Source of the DNA: Streptomyces antarcticus
GTDB taxonomy: Bacteria; Actinomycetota; Actinomycetes; Streptomycetales; Streptomycetaceae
Assembly: GCF_026627255.1 (NCBI RefSeq)
Contig: NZ_JAPNLM010000002.1
Location: forward strand, 186,001-250,000
Direction of reading: 5' to 3'
DNA length: 64,000 bases
Positions 24,396 through 34,980 of the stretch are shown piece after piece. The notes beneath the pieces are model-generated. The model made no database searches and was not told where the DNA came from. It worked only from the letters and a program-made list of their open reading frames with translations. Made by a program: the position numbers and the translations under genes. Position 1 is the stretch's first letter; every line of letters begins with the position of its first letter.

Positions 24396-26567
24396 TCAGT
24401 CCTGCCGTGCGGGGGGTGGTCCGGCGAGTGCGGGCGGCGCGACATCCTCCGGGGACGGCGGCACGTACGGCTTGATGTCGGGGGCTTCGATGGAGCCGTC
24501 GGGCAGGATCCGGGGCAGTTTCGCCTCCGGCTTGAGCAGCAGGGCCCGCTTCGGGTCCTGGTTGCCCTCCATGTCGAGGCCGTAGATGGCGTCGTAGATG
24601 GTGCGGACGGCGGGGCCGGAGGCTCCGGAGCCGGTACCGCCCTGGGAGATGGTCATGACGATCGCGAAGTCGTCGGTGTACGTGGCCAGCCACGAGGTGG
24701 TCTGCTTGCCGTAGACCTGGGCGGTGCCGGTCTTGGCCCGCATCGGGATCTTGTCCAGCGGCCAGCCGCCGAACCGCCAGGCGGCGGTGCCTCCGGGCGC
24801 GACGACGGAGCGCAGGCCCTTGTCGAGGTCGCTGACGGTCCGGGCGTCGATCGGCAGCCTGCCGTGGGCCTGGGGCTTGATCATCTCGACGTGCTTGCCG
24901 TCGGCGCTGATCACGGCCTTGCCGACGGTGGGGTTGTAGAGGGTGCCCCCGTTGCCGATGGCCGAGTAGGCGGTGGCCATCTGGATGGGGGTGACGAGGA
25001 CGTCGCCCTGGCCGATGGCGAAGTTGATGCTGTCGAACGCCTTGAGCTGGTTGCCCTCGAGGCAGCTCTCGTACGCGATCTGCTCGACGTAGGTGCCGCC
25101 CTTCTTGCCCTGCTTGCACCAGGCGTTCTTGTTGGCCGCCCAGAAGTTCTTCTTCCACCGCCGGTCGGGGATGCGGCCGGTGACCTCGTTCGGCAGGTCG
25201 ATCCGCGTCTCGGACCCGAGCCCGAATTCGCGGGCGGTCCGGTAGAACCAGTCGTGGGCGTCCTTCTTGGGCTGGAGGCCGCCGTCGTGCTGCCACTCCT
25301 TGTGCCCGAGGGCGTAGAACACGGTGTTGCAGGAGAACTTGAGGGCGTCGCCGAGGGTGATGGGGCCGTGGCCCTTGGACTCGAAGTTCGCGAAGCTGCG
25401 ACCGCCGAGGCTGTACGAGCTGCTGCAGTTGTACTTGTCGTCGAAGGCGTAGCCGGCCCGCACGGCCGCGCTGGCCGACACCACCTTGAAGATGGAGCCC
25501 GCGGGGGCCTGGCCCTGGATGGCCCGGTTGAGGAGCGGGTAGTTGGACTTCTTGCTGGTGAGCGTGGCGTAGTCCGTGGCCGAGATGCCACCGACCCAGG
25601 CGTTGGGGTCGTAGTCGGGCTGGGAGGCCATCGCGACGACCCGGCCGGTCTTGACCTCCATGACGACGACGGCGCCCGAGTCGGCCTCGTACTTGCGGCC
25701 CGTGATCTTGTCGGTCTCGTTGCGGACCGTCTTCATCGCCTGGTGGAGCTCGTACTCGGCGACGGCCTGGACCCGCGCGTCGATGCTGGTGACGAGGGTG
25801 GACCCGGCCACGCCCGGGTCGGACTTGGTCTGGCCCATGACACGGCCGAGGTTGTCGACCTCGTACGAGGTGACCTGCGCCTTTCCGCGCAGCTCCTTGT
25901 CATAGGTGCGTTCGATCCCGGAACGGCCCACCTGATCGGAGCGCAGGTGCGGCGAGTCGGTGTCCTTGGCCTTCTTGATCTCCTCGTCGGTGACCGGCGA
26001 GAGGTAGCCGAGCACCTGCGCGGTCCGGGTCCCGCCGGGCGCCGGGTAGCGGCGTACGGCGGTGGGCTCCGCGGTGATGCCGGGGAACTCCTCGGGGCGT
26101 TCGCGGAGCTGCAGCGCCTGCTGCGTGGTGGCCTCGAGGGTGACCGGGATCGGCTGGTACGGGGAGCCGTTCCAGCAGGGCGCGGGGGTGCGGGAGTCGC
26201 AGAGCCGGACCTTGTCCATGACCTCTTGGGGGCTCATGTCCAGGACGCCGGCGAGGCGGGTCATGACGCCCTTGCCCCTGTCCGGCATCTTCATCAGGGC
26301 GGTACGGCTGGCGGACACGACGAGGCGGGTCTCGTTGTCGGCGAGCGCGACCCCGCGGGCGTCGAGGATCGAGCCGCGTACGGCCGGCTGGACGACTTGC
26401 TGGACGTGATTGCTCTTGGCCTCGTCGTAGTACTCCTGCCCGTTGCGGACCTGGAGGTACCACAGGCGCCCGGCGAGGGTGAGGAACATCGAGAGGACGA
26501 GCACCTGGATCATGACAAGCCTGATGCGCACCCGGGAGGTGCCGCCGGTTTCCGGGGTGTTGGTCAC
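24396..26567 (-). CDS. mrdA: Penicillin-binding protein 2 (transpeptidase)
   Basis: The 723-residue class B PBP has a single N-terminal membrane anchor (about 14-36), a dimerisation/pedestal domain (about 50-240) and a transpeptidase domain (about 290-670). Active-site motifs are all present: SxxK in PAGSIFKVV, SxN as SCN in LKFSCNTVFY, and KTG in AKTGTAQVYG. It cross-links peptidoglycan outside the membrane together with RodA and the Mre proteins, for spore and hyphal wall integrity. The C-terminal 50 residues are Pro-rich. It starts at 26567 (MTNTPETGGTSRVRIRLV), 13 bp after mreD. Confidence 0.97.
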   Translation of the reverse strand: MTNTPETGGTSRVRIRLVMIQVLVLSMFLTLAGRLWYLQVRNGQEYYDEAKSNHVQQVVQPAVRGSILDARGVALADNETRLVVSASRTALMKMPDRGKGVMTRLAGVLDMSPQEVMDKVRLCDSRTPAPCWNGSPYQPIPVTLEATTQQALQLRERPEEFPGITAEPTAVRRYPAPGGTRTAQVLGYLSPVTDEEIKKAKDTDSPHLRSDQVGRSGIERTYDKELRGKAQVTSYEVDNLGRVMGQTKSDPGVAGSTLVTSIDARVQAVAEYELHQAMKTVRNETDKITGRKYEADSGAVVVMEVKTGRVVAMASQPDYDPNAWVGGISATDYATLTSKKSNYPLLNRAIQGQAPAGSIFKVVSASAAVRAGYAFDDKYNCSSSYSLGGRSFANFESKGHGPITLGDALKFSCNTVFYALGHKEWQHDGGLQPKKDAHDWFYRTAREFGLGSETRIDLPNEVTGRIPDRRWKKNFWAANKNAWCKQGKKGGTYVEQIAYESCLEGNQLKAFDSINFAIGQGDVLVTPIQMATAYSAIGNGGTLYNPTVGKAVISADGKHVEMIKPQAHGRLPIDARTVSDLDKGLRSVVAPGGTAAWRFGGWPLDKIPMRAKTGTAQVYGKQTTSWLATYTDDFAIVMTISQGGTGSGASGPAVRTIYDAIYGLDMEGNQDPKRALLLKPEAKLPRILPDGSIEAPDIKPYVPPSPEDVAPPALAGPPPARQD

Positions 26568-26580
26568 CGCTGCTCCCTCG

Positions 26581-27285
26581 TCACAGTTTCTTGACGCTCT
26601 TCACGCTCTTCACGACCTTGACGCCCTTTATGCGGCCGGCCCGGTTGGCGCGTCCGCGCGCGGTCTTCATGCGCAGGCCACCGCGCTGGCTGCCGATGCG
26701 CAGGCCGGTTCCGCCGGCCAGCCAGCCGGCGGAGACGTCCTTGCTCTGGGCCGGTCCGCCGCCGGCCTCGACGGCCATCGGGTCGTTCTCGGCGCGCCGG
26801 GCCAGCGCCATGATGAACGGCACGGTGAAGGGCGCGAGCAGCAGGTCGTACAGGGTCGCGGTGAACAGCAGGCCGGTCAGGCCCACGTGGCGGGCGGCGG
26901 TGTCGCCCACGAGGGCGCCCACTCCCGCGTAGAGCAGCGTGGAGGCGACCGCGGCGCCGACCACCGTCAGCATCGGGCCCCAGGCGGAGCGGAACCGCCC
27001 GCTGTCGGGGCGGACCAGGCCCGCCACGTAGCCGATGAGGCAGAGCACGAGCGCGTACCGCCCGGCGGCGTGGTCGGCGGGCGGGGCCAGGTCGGTGAGG
27101 AGGCCCGCGGCGAAGCCGATGAGGGCCCCGCTGACGTGCCCGTACACGAGTGCGAGGGCGACGACGGTGAGCAGGACGAGGTCGGGTACGGCGCCGGGCA
27201 GTTGGAGCCGGCCCAGGACGGTGACCTGGACGACGAGGGCGACCACCACGAGGGTGGCCGAGAGCAGGATCCGGTTGAAGCGCAT
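26581..27285 (-). CDS. mreD: Rod shape-determining protein MreD
   Basis: The 234-residue protein has five or so hydrophobic helices in its first 170 residues (MRFNRILLSATLVVVALVVQ, VLLTVVALALVYGHVSGALIGFAAGLLTDL). This is the MreD size and layout; the family links MreC and the PBP/RodA complex. The ATG at 27285 begins where homology begins. Beyond about residue 175 comes a non-family cytoplasmic tail, strongly basic and ending in Val-Lys-Ser-Val-Lys repeats (GVKVVKSVKSVKKL). It lies 13 bp after mreC and 13 bp before mrdA, so it is within the operon. Confidence 0.93.
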   Translation of the reverse strand: MRFNRILLSATLVVVALVVQVTVLGRLQLPGAVPDLVLLTVVALALVYGHVSGALIGFAAGLLTDLAPPADHAAGRYALVLCLIGYVAGLVRPDSGRFRSAWGPMLTVVGAAVASTLLYAGVGALVGDTAARHVGLTGLLFTATLYDLLLAPFTVPFIMALARRAENDPMAVEAGGGPAQSKDVSAGWLAGGTGLRIGSQRGGLRMKTARGRANRAGRIKGVKVVKSVKSVKKL

Positions 27286-27298
27286 GGGCGGTCTGCTC

Positions 27299-28246
27299 CT
27301 ACTCGTCGGCCGGCTTGCCGGCCACACCGGCCGACGCGGACGGGGTGACCGTCACGGTGACGGTCGGGGTGGGCTTGGGGGCTTCGGGCTTGGGAGGCAG
27401 GACGGCGTCGCGCGGGTCCTCGCGCGGCGGCATGACGACGACGCCGACGATGTCCAGGCGCGAGAAGGAAACGGCCGGCTTGACCCAGACGGTGCGGGTC
27501 AGGTCGCCGCGCGAGGGGTCGACCTTGACCACCTCGCCGATCGGCACGCCGGGCACGAAGGGCTTGTTGCCGCGCGAGCCGAAGGTCACGAGGCGGTCGC
27601 CGGGGTTGATCTTGGCTTTGCCGTTGAGCATCTGGACGGACATCGCGCGGTCGCCCTGGCCGGTGGCGAAGCCGAGCTCGCCGGTCTTCTCCAGCCGTGT
27701 GCCGACGGTGAAGTCGGGGTCGTTGGCGAGGACGACGGTGGCGGTGTCGGGGCCCACGGTGGAGACCCGGCCGACGAGTCCGTCCCCGTTGAGGACGGTC
27801 ATGTCGCGCTCGATGCCGTCCTTGCTTCCGGCGTCGATGGTGACGGTCCAGGAGAAGCCCTGGGCCGCTCCTATGGCGATGACCTCGGCGCCCTTGATTC
27901 CGTACTGTCCGGCGCCGGCCCGCTTGAGCATCTCGTCGAGCTCGCGGACCCGGCTGCGGTTCTGGTCCTCGCTGCCCAGCGTGGCCTTCAGACGGGCGTT
28001 CTCGCGCTCCAGTACGGCGATGCGGTTGTGGCGCTCGCCGGAGTCCCGTACCGCCCCTATGGCGTTGGCGACCGGGTCGACGGCCGTCGAAACGCCCTTC
28101 TCGACCGGGCCGAAGACCGTTGCGGCGGCTTGCCGGGCACCGTCGACCGGAGACTCCTCGCCCGCTCTGATGTCCACCGTGATCAATGCGAACGCGATGG
28201 CGATCAGAAGCACCAGGAGCAGCCGGCTTTCTCGTGTGTCCCTCAC
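27299..28246 (-). CDS. mreC: Rod shape-determining protein MreC
   Basis: The 315-residue protein, from a GTG at 28246 (VRDTRESRLLLVLLIAIAFA), has one N-terminal membrane helix (about 8-26), a coiled coil (about 65-105, ERHNRIAVLERENARLKATL) and the periplasm-side double beta-barrel MreC domain (about 115-270). It ends in a Pro/Thr/Val-rich tail. MreC organises PBP2 and RodA outside the membrane. The frame is open to 28357, but the extra residues overlap the mreB-mreC leader and have no family similarity. A large hairpin at 28381-28421 lies between mreB and mreC. Confidence 0.95.
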   Translation of the reverse strand: MRDTRESRLLLVLLIAIAFALITVDIRAGEESPVDGARQAAATVFGPVEKGVSTAVDPVANAIGAVRDSGERHNRIAVLERENARLKATLGSEDQNRSRVRELDEMLKRAGAGQYGIKGAEVIAIGAAQGFSWTVTIDAGSKDGIERDMTVLNGDGLVGRVSTVGPDTATVVLANDPDFTVGTRLEKTGELGFATGQGDRAMSVQMLNGKAKINPGDRLVTFGSRGNKPFVPGVPIGEVVKVDPSRGDLTRTVWVKPAVSFSRLDIVGVVVMPPREDPRDAVLPPKPEAPKPTPTVTVTVTPSASAGVAGKPADE

Positions 28247-28380
28247 GTGCGGCGGCGTGCCTTCCTCGTAGAGATGTGCGAGCGGCGTAGCCGCTCCCGT
28301 GGAGCCGGTGCTGTCATCGGGGCGGTGGATGCGCTCCGTTGGAGCCGGGGCTCGCACAGGTCTTTTGCCTGTATATCAAC

Positions 28381-28421
28381 GATCCGCCGCACGGGCGCGG
28401 CAGCACCCGTACGGCGGATTC
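28381..28421 (-). terminator. Hairpin between mreB and mreC
   Basis: GATCCGCCGCACGGG pairs with CCCGTACGGCGGATTC, with one mismatch inside the stem and a 10-nt loop. It lies in the 212-bp mreB-mreC gap. It may attenuate transcription so that MreB is made in excess of MreC/MreD, or protect the mreB 3' end. Confidence 0.65.
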
Positions 28422-28458
28422 TTGTGTTCCGCGTGGTCCCCGGCCCCGGGGGTCCGCA

Positions 28459-29499
28459 TCAGCGGCGGGGCTGGGCGTCCAGGACCTGCTGGAGCGCCTC
28501 GAACTCCTCGACGCACTTGCCGGAGCCGAGCGCGACGGAGTCGAGCGGATTCTCGGCGATGTGGATCGGCATGCCCGTCTCGCGGCGCAGCCGCTCGTCG
28601 AGGCCGCGCAGCAGGGCGCCGCCGCCGGTGAGGACGATGCCGCGGTCCATGATGTCGCCGGAGAGCTCCGGGGGGCACTTGTCGAGCGTCGTCTTGACCG
28701 CGTCGACGATGGCGTTGACGGGCTCCTCGATGGCCTTGCGGACCTCCGCGGCCGAGATGACCACGGTCTTGGGCAGGCCCGAGACGAGGTCGCGGCCACG
28801 GATCTCGGTGTGCTCGTCCTTGTCGAGGTCGTACGCCGAGCCGATGGTGATCTTGATCTGCTCGGCCGTTCGCTCACCGAGGAGGAGCGAGTACTCCTTC
28901 TTGATGTGCTGGATGATCGCGTTGTCGAGCTCGTCGCCGGCCACCCGGATGGACTGTGCCGTGACGATTCCGCCGAGGGAGATGACGGCGACCTCGGTGG
29001 TGCCGCCGCCGATGTCCACGACCATGTTGCCGGTGGCCTCGTGGACGGGCAGGCCCGAGCCGATGGCGGCGGCCATGGGCTCTTCGATGATGTGCACCTG
29101 ACGGGCGCCGGCCTGCGTGGACGCCTCGATGACGGCGCGGCGCTCCACTCCGGTGATGCCGGAGGGCACGCAGACAACGACGCGCGGACGGGCCAGGTAG
29201 CGGCGCTTGTGGATCTTGAGGATGAAGTACCGGAGCATTCGCTCGGTGATCTCGAAGTCGGCGATCACGCCGTCCTTGAGGGGCCGCACGGCGACGATGT
29301 TGCCGGGCGTGCGCCCGATCATCTTCTTCGCTTCGGAGCCGACCGCCAGGATGCCGCCGGTGTTCGTGTTGATGGCGACCACGGACGGCTCGTTCAGGAC
29401 GATCCCCCGGCCCCGCACGTACACCAGCGTGTTGGCGGTCCCGAGGTCGATCGCCATGTCACGGCCGATGAACGACATGTAGTTCCCCTTGTTCCCCAT
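28459..29499 (-). CDS. mreB: Actin-like cell shape protein MreB
   Basis: The 346-residue actin homologue has all nucleotide-site motifs: phosphate-1 [10 protein letters not shown], phosphate-2 [18 protein letters not shown], adenosine motif [16 protein letters not shown], plus [11 protein letters not shown] and VALGSGKC. Residues of about 185-285 form the intact IIB lobe and helices. MreB polymerises beneath the membrane; in Streptomyces it supports spore-wall rather than hyphal-tip synthesis. The ATG at 29499 ([14 protein letters not shown]) is used here; ATG 29478 has a better-spaced AAGGGG and may be the true start. It is first in the mre-mrdA-rodA unit. Confidence 0.97.
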   Translation of the reverse strand: MGNKGNYMSFIGRDMAIDLGTANTLVYVRGRGIVLNEPSVVAINTNTGGILAVGSEAKKMIGRTPGNIVAVRPLKDGVIADFEITERMLRYFILKIHKRRYLARPRVVVCVPSGITGVERRAVIEASTQAGARQVHIIEEPMAAAIGSGLPVHEATGNMVVDIGGGTTEVAVISLGGIVTAQSIRVAGDELDNAIIQHIKKEYSLLLGERTAEQIKITIGSAYDLDKDEHTEIRGRDLVSGLPKTVVISAAEVRKAIEEPVNAIVDAVKTTLDKCPPELSGDIMDRGIVLTGGGALLRGLDERLRRETGMPIHIAENPLDSVALGSGKCVEEFEALQQVLDAQPRR

Positions 29500-29701
29500 G
29501 AGGAGCGTCTGGCCTTCCAGTTGATAGCTGCTGCTGTCAGGTCGGCGAGGTGGGTGTGTGGGTGGAGGCCCCATCGTAGTGCCGGGAGTACGGACACCGC
29601 GCGACGGGACTCCGGCAAACCCGCCGGAACGGATACCCGCCCCCTTAGTGGTGACGTCGTGTCCTGCCGAGTCGTTCCCGGTCGCCGCCGGAAATACCGG
29701 A

Positions 29702-29728
29702 GGGCGACCGAAATTACTTCGGTCGCCC
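29702..29728 (-). terminator. Terminator after ndk
   Basis: An 11-bp perfect stem (GGGCGACCGAA and complement) has a 5-nt loop, 47 bp after the ndk stop. It separates ndk from mreB. The rest of the 275-bp gap must hold the mreB promoter; I could not pick a convincing -35/-10 pair. Confidence 0.8.
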
Positions 29729-29774
29729 CAGGTCATGAGCGCTATTTGGCTGATGTCACGTCAGCGAGGAGTGC

Positions 29775-30185
29775 TCACAGAGCGGGGAAGAACAGCTTCA
29801 GCTCACGCGCGGCGGACTCCTCGGAGTCGGAGGCGTGGATCAGGTTCTCGCGGGTGATCGTGCCGAAGTCGCCCCGGATGGAGCCGGGCGCCGCGGCGAT
29901 CGGGTCGGTGGGTCCGGCCAGCTGGCGGACACCCTCGATCACGCGTTCCCCTTCCACCACCAGGGCAACGACGGGACCGCCCGACATGAAGCCCATGAGG
30001 GGCTCGTAGAACGGCTTGCCCTTGTGCTCGCCGTAGTGCGCCTCCAGGGTCTCCTGGTCCAGCGTGCGCAGCTCCAGCGCGGGAACGGTCCAGCCGGCCT
30101 TCCGCTCGATGCGGCCGATGATCTCGCCGATCAGGCCCCGCCGGACGGCGTCGGGCTTGAGCAGGACGAGGGTGCGCTGGGTCAT
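29775..30185 (-). CDS. ndk: Nucleoside diphosphate kinase
   Basis: The 136-residue enzyme has the N-terminal RTLVLLKPDAVRRGLIGEI and the catalytic phospho-histidine in the region TRENLIHASDSEESAARE; GSIRGDFG precedes it. It equilibrates nucleoside triphosphates in the cytosol through a phospho-His intermediate. The ATG at 30185 matches the family start. It lies 64 bp after the DUF4233 gene, in the same direction, as in other Streptomyces. Confidence 0.98.
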   Translation of the reverse strand: MTQRTLVLLKPDAVRRGLIGEIIGRIERKAGWTVPALELRTLDQETLEAHYGEHKGKPFYEPLMGFMSGGPVVALVVEGERVIEGVRQLAGPTDPIAAAPGSIRGDFGTITRENLIHASDSEESAARELKLFFPAL

Positions 30186-30249
30186 GGTGCGGCTCCTTGC
30201 GGCATACGGGTGCGGTGGGACGAATCTACAGGGCCGATGCGGTGAACCG

Positions 30250-32987
<2,738 letters not shown>

Positions 32988-32999
32988 CCCGTACGGCCG

Positions 33000-34148
33000 T
33001 CAGCCGCGCGGCAGGGTCGCGACCACCAGGTACGACCCGTCCGTACGGGTGGCGGTCAGCGTGCCGCCCAGGCTCCGGACGCGCTCCGCCATGCTCGCCG
33101 TGCCCGAACCCGCCGAGACCGGGGCGCGGCCGGGGGTCCGGTCGGGCAGCACGTTGCTCACGGCGATCCGCACGTGCGGGCCGTCCGCCGCGACCGACAC
33201 CTCGATGGTCTCGCCGCGCGCGTGCTTGGCGGCGTTGGTCAGGCACTCCTGGACCACCCGGTAGACCGCCGCCTGGCGCAGCGGCGACAGCGCGTGCGCG
33301 TCCGGGTCCAGCACGAGCCGTACGGGTGAGCCGGCCCGCCCGCTCTCCTCGGCGAGGGCCGGGAGCCCGTCGACGCCCGGGGTCGCGGCCCGCTCCCCGC
33401 GCTGCACGATGATGTCGTTGAGCACCAGGTGGGCCCGGCGCGCGGTGTCGGCCAGCTCCTCGAAGTCCTTGGCGTACGCCGTCCGGCGCGAACGTACCGA
33501 CAGCACCTCGGAGCGTACGGTCAGCAGGGTCAGCTCCCGCCCTACGAAGTCGTGGACGTCGCGGGCCACGGAGGTGCGCTCCTCCTGGACTGCCTGGAGC
33601 ACGGCGGACTCGGCCCGGCGGGCGGTCAGCTCGGCCACGAGGTCGTGGCGGTAGGCGGCGATCCCGACGGCCGAGGCGAGCACCCCGATGGGCACGACCA
33701 GGCTGAGGAAGGCGCTGAGGGCCTCGACCCGCGGCTCGGGCCAGCCCGGCAGCAGGAACATCACCAGCGCGAAGGCCACGTAGGCCAGGGTGGCCAGGAT
33801 CCCGGCCCGGCGCCCGCGGTAGCGGCCCACCGAGTACAGCGCGAACTGGATCAGGGTCAGCTCATGCAGCCAGCCGATGAACAGCAGCGCGGCGAGGAAG
33901 GAGAGCCAGGGCATCCGGCGCCGCAGCAGCAGGGTCGAGCAGCCGGCGGCGAGGACGCAGGCGGCGAGCGGGCCGTTGAGCGAATTGTCCGCGGCGGCCA
34001 GCCCGGGCAGGTCCAGCGACATCAGGCCCAGGCAGCCGAGCGCGGTGAGCACGTCCAGCGCCCTCGGCGAGCCCGCCCAGCACTCGGCGAACCGACGGCC
34101 GGTGGCCACGGCCCAGTGGAGCGCCGAGGCGACGGGCTTGACGTGCAT
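33000..34148 (-). CDS. Orphan sensor histidine kinase (HisKA_3 type)
   Basis: The 382-residue protein starts at the ATG at 34148 (MHVKPVASALHWAVATGRRF); an in-frame ATG at 34160 is also possible. About five or six membrane helices occupy 25-165, with very short loops, so an intramembrane-sensing layout is likely. The dimerisation box EERTSVARDVHDFVGRELTLL carries the phospho-accepting His. The HATPase domain has NAAKHARG (N box) and GSGTASMAERVRSLGG (G box). No response regulator is adjacent, unlike most NarL-type pairs. It converges on the MreB-like gene, with only 12 bp between the stops, and diverges from the vitamin K epoxide reductase gene. Confidence 0.9.
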   Translation of the reverse strand: MHVKPVASALHWAVATGRRFAECWAGSPRALDVLTALGCLGLMSLDLPGLAAADNSLNGPLAACVLAAGCSTLLLRRRMPWLSFLAALLFIGWLHELTLIQFALYSVGRYRGRRAGILATLAYVAFALVMFLLPGWPEPRVEALSAFLSLVVPIGVLASAVGIAAYRHDLVAELTARRAESAVLQAVQEERTSVARDVHDFVGRELTLLTVRSEVLSVRSRRTAYAKDFEELADTARRAHLVLNDIIVQRGERAATPGVDGLPALAEESGRAGSPVRLVLDPDAHALSPLRQAAVYRVVQECLTNAAKHARGETIEVSVAADGPHVRIAVSNVLPDRTPGRAPVSAGSGTASMAERVRSLGGTLTATRTDGSYLVVATLPRG

Positions 34149-34312
34149 GCCCTCCATCATCCGGGGTCGGCCGGGCGGATCGGATCCGCCCGGACCGGAT
34201 AAAAAGTGATATGAGGCACTCCGGACGGGCCGGAACCCGGGCCGGACGACCCTGCGTACAGGAGCCCTTCCGCTCTGCCGCCGGGCCGCCCGCCGTTCAT
34301 AGGGTCGGAGCA

Positions 34313-34891
34313 ATGAGCACCGACGCCCCTCGCCCCGCCCGGCCCGCCCGGCCCGCCCGGGGCACGGGCCTGCTCCTGCTCGTTGGCGGCCTGATCGGCA
34401 CGCTGGCCTCGGGCGTCCTCACGTACGACCGCGTCCGCACCCTGGAGGATCCCCTCTTCTCCCCCGGGTGCGACGTGAACGCGGTCCTCAGCTGCGGCGA
34501 CGTGATGACCACCTGGCAGAGCAGTCTGCTGGGCTCCCCCAACACGCTGCTCGGCCTCGCCGGCTTCGCGGCCCTCGCGGGCCTGGGCCTGGCCCTGGAG
34601 GCCGGGGCGGTCCTCCCCCGCCGGCTCTGGCTGGGCCTGTGGGCCGCCATCGCCGCGGGCTTCGCCTTCACGGTGTGGCTGATCGGGCAGTGCCTGTACG
34701 TCATCGGGGCGCTCTGCCCCTGGTGCATGGCCGTCTGGGCGGTGATGATCCCGCTGTTCTGGTACGTCACCCGGCACCTGGCGAAACCCGGCTCGACGCT
34801 GCGGGCGGTCCCGCACTGGCTGGTGCCACTGGCCCTGTACGCGGTGCTGGCCGCGCTGATCGCGGCGGAGTTCGGCGGCCGCCTCCTGTGA
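34313..34891 (+). CDS. Vitamin K epoxide reductase (VKOR) family protein
   Basis: The 192-residue protein has four or five membrane helices. VKOR cysteines are present: the loop pair in CDVNAVLSCGDVM and the membrane CxxC in IGALCPWCMAVWA. Bacterial VKOR homologues reoxidise a DsbA-like partner and pass electrons to (mena)quinone, driving disulfide formation outside the cell. The start is ATG 34313, after GGAG; a Pro-Ala-Arg tripeptide repeat marks the N-terminus. No DsbA gene is adjacent; a DsbA-fold protein lies 24 kb away, but it is of a cytosolic type. Confidence 0.92.
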   Translation: MSTDAPRPARPARPARGTGLLLLVGGLIGTLASGVLTYDRVRTLEDPLFSPGCDVNAVLSCGDVMTTWQSSLLGSPNTLLGLAGFAALAGLGLALEAGAVLPRRLWLGLWAAIAAGFAFTVWLIGQCLYVIGALCPWCMAVWAVMIPLFWYVTRHLAKPGSTLRAVPHWLVPLALYAVLAALIAAEFGGRLL

Positions 34892-34916
34892 CGGCCGCCC
34901 CTCGCGGGGCGGAACG

Positions 34917-34968
34917 CGGCGAAGGCCCCCGCACCGTCGTCCGTCGTCCGGTGCGGGGGCCTTCGCCG
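34917..34968. terminator. Bidirectional terminator, VKOR gene / valS
   Basis: A 19-bp perfect stem beginning CGGCGAAGGCCCCCGCACC lies between convergent genes; its 14-nt loop contains a CGTC repeat. It serves both strands. Confidence 0.88.
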
Positions 34969-34980
34969 TACCACCTGGGC

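Noticed and set aside
33000..34148. Two-component system
   Set aside because: No response regulator gene lies within the window near the kinase, so it is called an orphan.
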